Part shown: piece by piece, positions 51,902-59,778 of the stretch
Layout of the letters: every line of letters starts with the position of its first letter
How positions within the stretch are numbered: the stretch's first letter is position 1
Source: an uncultured Bacteroidales bacterium
GTDB taxonomy: Bacteria; Bacteroidota; Bacteroidia; Bacteroidales; WCHB1-69
Assembly (NCBI GenBank): GCA_900315245.1
Contig: OMYJ01000005.1
Location: 1-64,000 of the forward strand
Direction of reading: 5' to 3'
Length of the DNA stretch: 64,000 nucleotides
Program-made: the position numbers and the translations under genes
Notes under the pieces: generated by a model
The model's database searches: none
What the model saw: the letters and a program-made list of their open reading frames with translations, nothing else
Told to the model about the DNA's origin: nothing

Positions 51902-52825
51902 ATGAAAAAACCGACCTGGACCATCTTTCTGCTCACTTTGTTCACGCTCGGCAGCTTCGCGCAGACGCCGGAGTGGACGGAATACTGCCAGGTTAGGGAT
52001 GAGATCAACCATAACGATTACCCGCCCGAAATCGCTTACGGAATGTATTGCAAGATGGACTCCATCTATAATGGAATCCCGCATTTCACCGATTTGTACA
52101 ATTTTTTGTCAACCGCCGTGGCGTGCAACGAGCAGGAGAAAACCAAGGAGCTGGCGTTCCGCATTGTCAGATGGAAATGCTGGGACAGCCGTTTCTTCAA
52201 CCAGCCCAAGTTGGAGGCGGTCAAACAGATGGACTTTTGGCCAAAACTGGATTCCCTGTCCCAGGCAAATGGTGAAAAAAAGCAATATACAGACTATATG
52301 CTTGAGCTGTATGAAATGCGGATTAGCGACCAGCAGTGCCGCCAGGCTTTGCACGGGGAATTGACACGCGAGGAAAGCGATTCGGTCTGGAGAATCATTC
52401 ATCATACGGACTCCCTGAATCTGAACCGGTTGAAGGAGCTGATTGCCGAATATGGATTCCCTACTTGGGAGAAAGTGAGCTATGATTACGCTCTTTGCGC
52501 ATGGCTGGTCGCGCAGCATGCCGACTCGGCCTTTCTTCACATGTATGTTGAACAGCTCAAGAAAGCAGTGGCGGACAACAACGCCAATCCGGCCAATCTT
52601 GCTTATATGATTGACCGCGATCTGATGAACCGAAATCTTCCGCAACTTTATGGGACACAATTCATTGGAGTTTACAATGACGAAGGTGTTATGGAGAATA
52701 TGCTTTGGCCGGTGGAGAATATGGAACAGCTGAACGCGCGGCGCGAGCACATGCTGCTGCCTCCGATGGACACGACGGGGATCAAGATTTACGAACTGGA
52801 TCGGGATATTCGGTTTTTACACTGA
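51902..52825 (+). CDS. Exported DUF6624-type protein
   Basis: The 307-residue protein has a signal peptide ending near SFAQ. The C-terminal two thirds show the DUF6624 pattern: QQCRQALHG, HHTDSLNLNRLKELIAEYGF, CAWLVAQHADSAFLHMY and IDRDLMNRNLPQLYGTQF (DR, then YGTQ). The function of this family is unknown. It follows the membrane protein after 63 bp and may belong to the sigma factor 1 unit. Its leader resembles the orphan leader at 43283-43329. Confidence 0.75.
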   Translation: MKKPTWTIFLLTLFTLGSFAQTPEWTEYCQVRDEINHNDYPPEIAYGMYCKMDSIYNGIPHFTDLYNFLSTAVACNEQEKTKELAFRIVRWKCWDSRFFNQPKLEAVKQMDFWPKLDSLSQANGEKKQYTDYMLELYEMRISDQQCRQALHGELTREESDSVWRIIHHTDSLNLNRLKELIAEYGFPTWEKVSYDYALCAWLVAQHADSAFLHMYVEQLKKAVADNNANPANLAYMIDRDLMNRNLPQLYGTQFIGVYNDEGVMENMLWPVENMEQLNARREHMLLPPMDTTGIKIYELDRDIRFLH

Positions 52826-52961
52826 GGATGTAGGATGCCATACACATGACAGCGTGGGGGCGTATCGCATACGCCTCGATGAAAATAACATCCTCCCACC
52901 CAAGATTCTCCCCATAAATCTCGTTATTACATATAGAAACCTATCCAAAACCTTAACCATT

Positions 52962-53849
52962 ATGAAAAAACTGACTTTAACCATCCTTTTGGTTGCTGCA
53001 GTGGCGGCGACCTGGGCGCAGAAGCCCGACAAGAAAACCGTAAAATTGGAGAAACAGCTCGTGGGGACTTTCGTGGAGGTGCCGGCGGGGCATTATTCGA
53101 TAATTATAGGAAAGGACACGACATGGGTGTCCTTTGCGGCATTCCGCATGTTGGCGACAGAGGTGAGCAATGCCTCATACAATCTCTTCCTTGACGACCT
53201 GAAGGCGCAAGGACGCATGGCCGACTACGAGAAGGCGAAAATTGACACCACGCGGGCGATGCCGGACCTTCCGCCCGTTTACTACACGCATCCTGCTTAT
53301 GCGCAGAGTCCCGTGTCGTGTGTGAGCTACGAAGGTGCCATGCTGTTCTGCCAATGGTTGACCGAGAAAATGGGTGGCGAAGACTGGGAATACACCCTTC
53401 CCTTGGAAGAGCAGTGGAAATACGCCGCACGTGACGCGAATTCTCTACATCATTTCTCTACATATTCAATGGATTCCCCCTATCTCGCCAATTATAATGG
53501 ATGGCCTTTATACACCTATTTGAGAGTTGGTGACGAGTGCATCACCAGAAAAGACGGGCAACTGGTGGTCTTAGAACCTGAGAGAAGAATTGTCAGAAAT
53601 CCGATAGCGGAAAAGGACAATCCGTTGTACAACCACTGGCATCCCACCCATGTTTTTTCGAATCATCCGAACAATCTCGGTCTATTCAACATGTGCGGCA
53701 ACGTGGCGGAGATGGTTGCTGAGCGGGGTGTCGCGTTCGGTGGCAGCTTCCTTGACCCCGGCTACGACATCCGCATCGACAGCGAGACCAGCTACAACGC
53801 ACCCTCCCCGAAAGTCGGCTTCAGAGTGATTGCGGTGAGGAAGAAGTGA
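52962..53849 (+). CDS. Exported SUMF1/FGE-like protein (type 2, copy B)
   Basis: The 295-residue protein is a paralogue of 43561-44409: same signal peptide (MKKLTLTILLVAAVAATWAQ), the same KPDKKTVKLEKQLVGTFVEV start, CVSYEGAMLFCQWLTEKMGG, EYTLPLEEQWKYAARDAN, NNLGLFNMCGNVAEMVAERG and VGFRVIAVRKK. The RLPTEAEWE equivalent is intact. The Cys in NMCGNVAE differs from the Ser of the other copies. Its leader shares about 45 bases with that of 43561. Confidence 0.82.
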   Translation: MKKLTLTILLVAAVAATWAQKPDKKTVKLEKQLVGTFVEVPAGHYSIIIGKDTTWVSFAAFRMLATEVSNASYNLFLDDLKAQGRMADYEKAKIDTTRAMPDLPPVYYTHPAYAQSPVSCVSYEGAMLFCQWLTEKMGGEDWEYTLPLEEQWKYAARDANSLHHFSTYSMDSPYLANYNGWPLYTYLRVGDECITRKDGQLVVLEPERRIVRNPIAEKDNPLYNHWHPTHVFSNHPNNLGLFNMCGNVAEMVAERGVAFGGSFLDPGYDIRIDSETSYNAPSPKVGFRVIAVRKK

Positions 53850-53885
53850 GAATGTAGAATGCAGAATTATGAATTATGAATGACG

Positions 53886-53975
53886 ATGCTGTGTGTTTCT
53901 TTTCCCCTAGCAGAGGACGGGCGCTTCTTCGCAGGTTGCGTGGCCGAGAATTCCGCAGGGTACAATGCGGGATAA
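53886..53975 (+). pseudogene. Relic carrying a decayed copy of the tail element (HicB-like)
   Basis: A 29-codon frame ends in AGCVAENSAGYNAG, in register with TGCVAEDPAGYN of the two intact tails. Just before it, AEDGRFF and the underlying DNA resemble AEGRTFP near the end of the HicB-like protein. It seems to be the remnant of a third gene end with an internal deletion. Confidence 0.55.
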
Positions 53976-54009
53976 TAATAAGGAGGCAATCAAGTAATTG
54001 AATTTTTTG

Positions 54010-54017
54010 TATCTTTG
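54010..54017 (+). promoter_or_regulatory. Promoter -7 element for the ATPase-DUF234 gene
   Basis: TATCTTTG followed by CA, preceded by TTGAATTTTTTG; about 100 bp before the ATG at 54118, giving a long AT-rich leader. Confidence 0.6.
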
Positions 54018-54117
54018 CAACCGAATTTTTCTTTTACTATTTTTATAAACCATTGTGATACAGTTAATAGTAAATCAACAATAGAAACAAGTATTTATAT
54101 AAACGAAGATTTACATT

Positions 54118-55431
54118 ATGAAATTCTACGACAGGGAAGAGGAAATCGTCATCCTTCAGGAGAACGAAAAATTGGCGGAAAAGAATGCCATGTTCACGGT
54201 GCTGTCGGGCAGGCGGCGCGTGGGCAAAACCTCGTTGGTGATGAAAGCCTTTGAGGGGAAGCAGTTTGCCTATCTCTTTGTGTCGAAAGACAGCGAAGCT
54301 CTCCTTTGCGGGAAACTCCAGCAAGCCCTCGAAGAGCAGTTGAGCATACAAGTCTATGGGCAGCTGACGCACTTCCGCGACCTTTTCGATGTGATCATGC
54401 GCGAGTCGCAGAAACGTCATTTCACAGTGATATTCGACGAGTTCCAGAACCTCTACAAGGTCAATCCCGCCATCTTCAGCGAGATGCAGGACATTTGGGA
54501 CCGCACACACCGCGAGTCGCACATCAATCTTATCACGATGGGCAGCATCCGTTCGTTGATGAAGCGAATCTTCGAGGACGAAAACGAACCCCTCTACGGC
54601 CGCCCGACTTCCAAATTCACCCTTCGTCCGTTCACCATACATGTGTTGAAACAGATTTTCCGTGATCACGCCCCCAACTACCGCAACGAAGATTTGCTAT
54701 GCCTGTATATGATTACGGGCGGCGTGGCCAAATATGTGGAGCTGCTGATGGATGCGGGCTGCTATACCAAGGAGAAGATGCTCAACTACGTGTGCCGACG
54801 CGACTCCTACTTCCTTACCGAAGGGCGCGACCTGATGAACCAGGAGTTTGGCGACGAGAGCGCCACCTATTTCTCCATCCTGCAACTTATCGCCGGCGGC
54901 TCAAATCGCCGTTCGGACATCGACGGCACCATGCAGAAGGACATGGGCACTTTCCTTCAGAATTTAGAGAAGAACTATGGTCTTGTGAGTCGTCTGAAGC
55001 CGCTACTTTCCAAGCCGAACAGCAAAACCAGCGCCTACGAGATTTCAGACCAGTTCCTGAGGTTCTGGTTCCGCTTTGTGTGGCCGTATCAGTCGTTGGT
55101 GGAGCGCGGACAGCTTTCGCTCCTGAAACAGAATATGCTGCGCGGATACGAGCAGTTCACGGGTCGGACGCTGGAACAGTATTTCCAGACTCTGGTGATG
55201 GAGACTGGCCTTTACACCACGGTGGGCAACTGGTGGGATCGCAAGGGGAAGAACGAGATTGATCTGATTGCCCTGAACGAGTTCGACCACACGGGCATCG
55301 CCGCGGAAGTCAAACGCAATCCCGACAAGATAAGCCTTTCGGACCTGCAGCGCAAGGTCGATAATCTGCCCGCATCAGAATTCGGGCGGTACAAACTCGA
55401 GTTACGTGCATTTTCGATAGAAGATATGTGA
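54118..55431 (+). CDS. Archaeal-type ATPase with C-terminal DUF234 (PD-(D/E)XK-like) domain
   Basis: The 437-residue protein has Walker A GRRRVGKT at 31-38 and Walker B IFDEFQ with Asp-Glu at 107-108, as in the archaeal ATPase family (PF01637). A winged-helix region follows, then a C-terminal DUF234 domain with a nuclease-like signature: Asp382 in NEIDLIA and Glu397-x-Lys399 in AAEVK. Such proteins are common in archaea and Bacteroidota, often next to toxin-antitoxin genes, but their task is unknown. A perfect palindrome lies directly downstream. Confidence 0.88.
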   Translation: MKFYDREEEIVILQENEKLAEKNAMFTVLSGRRRVGKTSLVMKAFEGKQFAYLFVSKDSEALLCGKLQQALEEQLSIQVYGQLTHFRDLFDVIMRESQKRHFTVIFDEFQNLYKVNPAIFSEMQDIWDRTHRESHINLITMGSIRSLMKRIFEDENEPLYGRPTSKFTLRPFTIHVLKQIFRDHAPNYRNEDLLCLYMITGGVAKYVELLMDAGCYTKEKMLNYVCRRDSYFLTEGRDLMNQEFGDESATYFSILQLIAGGSNRRSDIDGTMQKDMGTFLQNLEKNYGLVSRLKPLLSKPNSKTSAYEISDQFLRFWFRFVWPYQSLVERGQLSLLKQNMLRGYEQFTGRTLEQYFQTLVMETGLYTTVGNWWDRKGKNEIDLIALNEFDHTGIAAEVKRNPDKISLSDLQRKVDNLPASEFGRYKLELRAFSIEDM

Positions 55432-55434
55432 ATA

Positions 55435-55466
55435 TTGTAGAGACGCAAAATTTTGCGTCTCTACAA
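55435..55466. terminator. Perfect 32-bp palindrome, terminator or dispersed repeat
   Basis: TTGTAGAGACGCAAAA is followed directly by its exact reverse complement. It begins three bases after the ATPase stop. It can fold as a strong hairpin, but no T run follows; GTAGAGACGC palindromes are also known as dispersed repeats. Confidence 0.6.
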
Positions 55467-55500
55467 CACCCCCTCCCGAAAGTTGGGTTTAGCAGGTTGC
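55461..55500 (+). pseudogene. Possible relic of a type 2 SUMF1 gene 3' end
   Basis: CTACAACACCCCCTCCCGAA and the following 20 bases align with the DNA encoding YNAPSPKVGFRVIA at the end of 52962-53849, with a few indels. The reading frame is broken. Confidence 0.4.
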
Positions 55501-55539
55501 ATATCAACGCGTTATAAAAACAATATAGGCGCAAAACCT

Positions 55540-56949
55540 TTATTTTCCCGTCGTGAAAGTGATTTCCGTGTTCTTGCCGGCACTGTGCCCGTCCTTCGTG
55601 GGGAACTCGGTGCCCATGACAACGAACCCGTATTGGTGCGACGGTTCCAGGGAGAAAATCACCTCCAACGTCTTGTCGTCGCGCCAGGCATAACTCTTGA
55701 CAGGAGGGAAATCCGCCCCTGAAGTGCTCATATACAGGGCGATACTGTTTAGCATCGGCTTGGAGAATGTGATGACGAGTGTGAAAGGACCGCTGGGAAC
55801 ATCCTTCGCGCCGTCCTTGAGGTTCACTTTGTAGGTGGCGTTCTTCTTGGCCTGTGCTTTCTGCCGTTTGTTGTACTGCTTCAAATCAAAGTCGTTCACC
55901 ATCTTGGCATAGACGGGCATGAAGTCGGACATCGTGGCGTACTTGTCGCGCTGCTGCTCGTACTCTTTCAGCGCGTCGCACAAGGTTTGGATAAGGATGA
56001 AACCCTGCCGTTCTTCCTCTCCGACAAATGCGGATTCCTCGATCTGAGGATAGTGGACTCTCATATAGCGGATGACGGAGGCGCGGACAAACGTTTCGTT
56101 CATCATAATCAGGGCCGAACCGTAGGCGGATTGCCGCAGTTGCTCCTCTCTCTCCTTGAACACTTTTTCGGCGGATGTCTCAATCGACGACCAAAACTGG
56201 CTGTTCAGCGGGTTGCAGTAATGGTGGCAGAACTCGTGGATGACAACGGGCAGTACGGTGTTTGCATTGTAGGAGATGTTTCCGCTATCATCCACTTGGC
56301 AGCAGCCGATGACGGGGCTCAATGCGTTAGTGCCGTCTTTCAGTTTGGCGCTGCACCCGTAGTTGTTCGGACCCACTAACAGGCTGAGCACGATGCGGAA
56401 GGTGCTGCCGCCTCCCGCGCCGAAATAGCCGTTGAACCAATCGTAATCAATTTGCTGGTTGATGGCCTCGAACGCCTCCTCCACCTCGTCGAACAGGATA
56501 TCCTGCTGCAAGTACCAATCGTGGAAGAGGGATTTGCGGTAAAAATCGTTCAGCGGTTCCAGGAACTCCTTTTTCTGTTGCTCCGACCAACGGTCGAAAG
56601 AGTTGTCGCTGCCTTCTAAGAAACTGTCGTCTAATACAATAGCACCATTGGCATTCAACGTTAGATGCAAACCGTAAGAGGCCACCGCATCATAGCTGAT
56701 TCCCGATTCGTTCTGGTATTGGCGAGCCAGCTGCACGACGGGATGGTCTTTGTATGGCCCGAAAACGGAATCGACCTCGTGCGCGTATTGCGGAACTCTG
56801 CAACGATTGTATTCTTCGGCGCCGGACAGTCGCCAGACCGTGGCCATCAGCTCCACACATTCGTCGAAGTGCGCCGGAATCGGGCTTTGGGCGAAGGAGG
56901 TCAACGCGGAGAGGACGGCGCAGAGGAGAACAGTTAATGTTTTTTTCAT
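55540..56949 (-). CDS. Exported DUF4932-type zinc metalloprotease-like protein, paralogue
   Basis: The 469-residue protein starts at the ATG at 56949, giving a signal peptide that ends near SFAQ; a longer in-frame start would span the promoter. The zinc motif HEFCH is at 238-242 (followed by HYCNPL), matching HEICHNYSNPL of 40938-42377. The C-terminal Ig-like domain has LVITFSKPM. It is the only leftward gene in this part of the island and is monocistronic. Confidence 0.75.
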   Translation of the reverse strand: MKKTLTVLLCAVLSALTSFAQSPIPAHFDECVELMATVWRLSGAEEYNRCRVPQYAHEVDSVFGPYKDHPVVQLARQYQNESGISYDAVASYGLHLTLNANGAIVLDDSFLEGSDNSFDRWSEQQKKEFLEPLNDFYRKSLFHDWYLQQDILFDEVEEAFEAINQQIDYDWFNGYFGAGGGSTFRIVLSLLVGPNNYGCSAKLKDGTNALSPVIGCCQVDDSGNISYNANTVLPVVIHEFCHHYCNPLNSQFWSSIETSAEKVFKEREEQLRQSAYGSALIMMNETFVRASVIRYMRVHYPQIEESAFVGEEERQGFILIQTLCDALKEYEQQRDKYATMSDFMPVYAKMVNDFDLKQYNKRQKAQAKKNATYKVNLKDGAKDVPSGPFTLVITFSKPMLNSIALYMSTSGADFPPVKSYAWRDDKTLEVIFSLEPSHQYGFVVMGTEFPTKDGHSAGKNTEITFTTGK

Positions 56950-56972
56950 ATCGTCAAGGGGTTTGATTCGGG

Positions 56973-56982
56973 TGCAAAGATA
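56973..56982 (-). promoter_or_regulatory. Promoter -7 element for the DUF4932 paralogue
   Basis: The minus strand reads TATCTTTGCA, 24 bp before the ATG at 56949. Confidence 0.75.
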
Positions 56983-57112
56983 GTCAATATATTCATTCGA
57001 AGCACCCGAAAATCCCTCATTTTTGTTCGTTCTCCGACTTATTCCCTCTCTTGTTCCCAATGACACAATTCCTTAACTAACTGGAAAACATTGATATGTT
57101 ACTCATAAAAAA

Positions 57113-57132
57113 ACTTACTTTAAAAGGTAAGT
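57113..57132. promoter_or_regulatory. Inverted repeat, candidate operator of the RelE-like/Xre pair
   Basis: ACTTAC and GTAAGT are perfect arms within a 20-bp near-palindrome just upstream of the -7 element at 57149, where the Xre antitoxin would bind to repress its operon. Confidence 0.5.
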
Positions 57133-57148
57133 GGTTTTGTATTTTTTG

Positions 57149-57156
57149 TATTTTTG
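57149..57156 (+). promoter_or_regulatory. Promoter -7 element of the RelE-like/Xre operon
   Basis: TATTTTTG followed by CC, 17 bp before the ATG at 57173. Confidence 0.75.
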
Positions 57157-57172
57157 CCACAAAAAAACTATT

Positions 57173-57649
57173 ATGACTAAAGCAACTATACTCTCTTTGG
57201 AACAAACAGAAGTCGCTGGTTTGTTCACGATTATTTTCGAAGGCGAAATGCAGTCTGAATTTGTCAAGTTTGTCAAGAAGTTCAAGGATGATGCGGTTAG
57301 GAAGAACGAGCTTAGAGTTATACTCAACCAGATTGATACAATGTTGGTGAAAGGGATTGAGGAACGCCGTTTTCGTCCAGAAGGGAAAATGAGCGACGGT
57401 GTGACTGCTTTGCCTGTGTATAAAAGCGGGCTGCGCCTATATTGTCTGCGTCTGTCGGACAGTGTGTTGATTGTGGGCAACGGTGGGGTGAAAAATACCC
57501 AAACATACGAAGAAGATAAGGATTTGAACGGATATGTGATCAGTCTTCAAAAATTGGATGCGCTCCTGAAGGCGGACATCAGAAATGGAGTTGTCAGAAT
57601 AGAAAAGACTGAAATAGTGGGAGTTGACAACAAAGATTATGATATATGA
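57173..57649 (+). CDS. RelE/HigB-like toxin-type protein
   Basis: The 158-residue protein starts at 57173 (MTKATIL); upstream codons overlap the promoter. The pattern SEFVKFVKKFKDDAVRKNEL, then IEERRFRPEGKMSDGVTALP, LRLYCLRLSDSVLIVGNGG and NTQTYEEDKDL resembles phage-derived Gp49/HigB-like toxins, with a basic core and a final strand. It overlaps the Xre gene by 4 bp (ATGA), the usual toxin-first order of HigBA-type modules. Confidence 0.72.
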   Translation: MTKATILSLEQTEVAGLFTIIFEGEMQSEFVKFVKKFKDDAVRKNELRVILNQIDTMLVKGIEERRFRPEGKMSDGVTALPVYKSGLRLYCLRLSDSVLIVGNGGVKNTQTYEEDKDLNGYVISLQKLDALLKADIRNGVVRIEKTEIVGVDNKDYDI

Positions 57650-57918
57650 AACAAGATCAAGAAGGACGGGTTTTGTTTCGTCAGATAGTGGACGAGACAC
57701 CAGAAGATTTGAAAACGCAGTTGCGCTTTTCGGACTTAATTGCAGAGAAATTGATTGGGATGCTCAAATCGAAAGGGATGTCCCAGCGCGACCTCGCGAA
57801 GAATACTGGCAAAACGGAGGCGGAGGTGTCGCGATGGCTTGGAGGAACGCACAATTTCACATTGCGCACCTTGGCCAAAATATCCGTTGTTCTCGGGGAA
57901 GATTTGATTCATGTGTGA
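57646..57918 (+). CDS. Xre-family helix-turn-helix antitoxin
   Basis: The 90-residue protein has an HTH of the Xre type at residues 40-85 (LKSKGMSQRDLAKNTGKTEA, VSRWLGGTHNFTLRTLAKIS). It should neutralise the upstream toxin and repress the operon, probably through the inverted repeat at 57113-57132. Confidence 0.88.
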   Translation: MKQDQEGRVLFRQIVDETPEDLKTQLRFSDLIAEKLIGMLKSKGMSQRDLAKNTGKTEAEVSRWLGGTHNFTLRTLAKISVVLGEDLIHV

Positions 57919-57949
57919 CACTTCGTGCCAAATGCACGATATTTTAGAA

Positions 57950-58025
57950 CCCCACACGAAACGAACGGAGTGAGTGCCGTGTGGGGTATTGCGGGTGCGC
58001 GAGGCAGCGTCTCGAAGAGACGCAA
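57950..58025. repeat. CCCCACACGAAACGAAC palindromic element, copy 2
   Basis: CCCCACAC and GTGTGGGG flank GAAACGAACGGAGTGAGTGCC; then GGGTGCGCGAGGC and a GCGTCTCGAAGAGACGC hairpin. It matches 43391-43470, with compensated changes in the last hairpin. Confidence 0.8.
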
Positions 58026-58078
58026 CAGCATTCGGTAATGAAAAATGATGGCATCTATTGCCCGGTCTCTAAAAAATG

Positions 58079-58088
58079 TATTTTTGCA
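58079..58088 (+). promoter_or_regulatory. Promoter -7 element for the gene at 58157
   Basis: TATTTTTGCA lies about 70 bp before the ATG at 58157, giving a leader of about 60 nt. Confidence 0.65.
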
Positions 58089-58156
58089 CTGAAAAAACGG
58101 TCGAACAATGCGACTGTTTTTGCATGTTGAATATAATACCAGTAGAACGTAATGAT

Positions 58157-59671
58157 ATGAAAAAAACACTGACTATCGCAGTTTTGTTACTGTTTGTTGG
58201 ATGCAGTCTTATGGCGCAAAAAACGCTGGAGATGGTTTTTGATAATGTTGTTGGAGGGGTGCCGGTGCACAGCTACTTCGACGGTATGGACAACCAGCAC
58301 TACATCCTGTTTTCCTCCCGATACACCGACAAAGAAGCCTTGGTGAGTATTCCTGGTAACAATGGAAAAGGACAACAATTGGTACTACAACATCCCACTG
58401 ACTACGAACTGCTAGTGGCTTACGAAGATGCCACACAAATTCGATGCATCTACAAATGCTACAAATATGACACTAAAACTTATGGCATATACCTGAATGC
58501 ATTCCCCAAAGATGCTGAATCCGCAGAGTGGAATCCGGAGGCGGTTTTTGTGTTCTCGCTTGAAAAGACCGAGGATATTCGATGCTGGTCCGCCCGTTCC
58601 CCCGACCAAAGCAAAGCTGCAGTGGCCCTTTTTCTCACTAACACCAGATCAAACAGTCTTAAGGGTTCCATGGTGATGACCTTCGATGAAAACGGCCTGC
58701 TCTGGAAAAACCCTTTGGATTTGGAATTTGAAAACAATACCTTGGAGATTTTCAACTTCGCTGTCAGTAACGAAGCAAAAGTATATACGGCTATTCTTTC
58801 GTTCAACAAAGAGAATGAGAAGGACAAATCGCGGAAGAATGAGACCCTTCACCTGTTCGAAAGCAGCGAGTACGGGGAAATCAATTCCACAGATTTCCAA
58901 GTGGAGTTCGGGAGCCTGTCGTGCGGCAGATTGTTGATCACCCGTCAAGGCAACGTTATGATAGGAGGTTACTATGCACCGAAGTATGGAGAGAAGGAAA
59001 CAGGCTGTTACATTGTTCGTTACGATATGAATCCGCTCACAAGCGCGAACATCAGCCATGAGGATTTTCCAAACACCTACTACAATTACGTTCATACCCC
59101 CTCAGGGAAAAAAGCGAAGGATTTCTCTGTCTATCCTTCGTATTTCTTTGAGTTTTCTGACGGCACGGTGGCTCTTTTAGGTGAAATGTACACTACGTTC
59201 AGCATCACTATGGTCTTCTCCGCTGGAGGGAGCATACTGCTCCATCTTGCCGACAAAAACGGTGACATTTCTCAGTTTAAAACCATTGAAAAAGTCCAAA
59301 CATCGGTTGAGACCACTCATTCTCCAGGATCCTTGCGAGGAAGGCTGTTCTCCTATAGTGCACTGATGCACAACGACCGGATACACTTGTTCTTCGCGGA
59401 TAATGTTGAGAATTATCGTGGAAAATCCGGTCAAAATAGTTTTGCGGACACCAAGTTTTTCACCTCGGATCTCAAGTTCGATGGATTATGCGCCGCACAC
59501 TGCAGCATAGACCGTGGCGGCAACATCTCAACCCCTGAACTCCTGATAGACTATTCAGCGCTTAAATCCCACATGTTCGCGCTTTTCTACATGCAAGATG
59601 ACGGTGTGGTATTTCTCCATTCAGGGAAAAAGTCGCGCCAAATTTCCAAATATAAGCACGACTTTGAATGA
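58157..59671 (+). CDS. Large exported protein of unknown function
   Basis: The 504-residue protein has an N-terminal export signal with either a lipobox-like FVGC (Cys16) or signal peptidase I cleavage after SLMAQ. No family was recognised. Repeated short strands with GG, YY and FF pairs (IGGYYAPKYG, YPSYFFEFSDGTVALLGEMY) suggest a beta-propeller or similar all-beta fold. It has its own promoter and ends 108 bp before sigma factor 2. Confidence 0.7.
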   Translation: MKKTLTIAVLLLFVGCSLMAQKTLEMVFDNVVGGVPVHSYFDGMDNQHYILFSSRYTDKEALVSIPGNNGKGQQLVLQHPTDYELLVAYEDATQIRCIYKCYKYDTKTYGIYLNAFPKDAESAEWNPEAVFVFSLEKTEDIRCWSARSPDQSKAAVALFLTNTRSNSLKGSMVMTFDENGLLWKNPLDLEFENNTLEIFNFAVSNEAKVYTAILSFNKENEKDKSRKNETLHLFESSEYGEINSTDFQVEFGSLSCGRLLITRQGNVMIGGYYAPKYGEKETGCYIVRYDMNPLTSANISHEDFPNTYYNYVHTPSGKKAKDFSVYPSYFFEFSDGTVALLGEMYTTFSITMVFSAGGSILLHLADKNGDISQFKTIEKVQTSVETTHSPGSLRGRLFSYSALMHNDRIHLFFADNVENYRGKSGQNSFADTKFFTSDLKFDGLCAAHCSIDRGGNISTPELLIDYSALKSHMFALFYMQDDGVVFLHSGKKSRQISKYKHDFE

Positions 59672-59716
59672 TTATTGCGCACCTGCAGGCAGCTGCAACA
59701 AGAAAAAAAATCCCCA

Positions 59717-59747
59717 TGTAATAATTCCTATTCTTTTGTTGTCTAAC
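59717..59747 (+). promoter_or_regulatory. Candidate ECF-type promoter before sigma factor 2
   Basis: TGTAA, 15 bases, then TGTTGTCTAAC, 32 bp before the ATG; matches the element before sigma factor 1. Confidence 0.5.
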
Positions 59748-59778
59748 ATGATGAACGTTGCAACGAAAGTAATGTATT

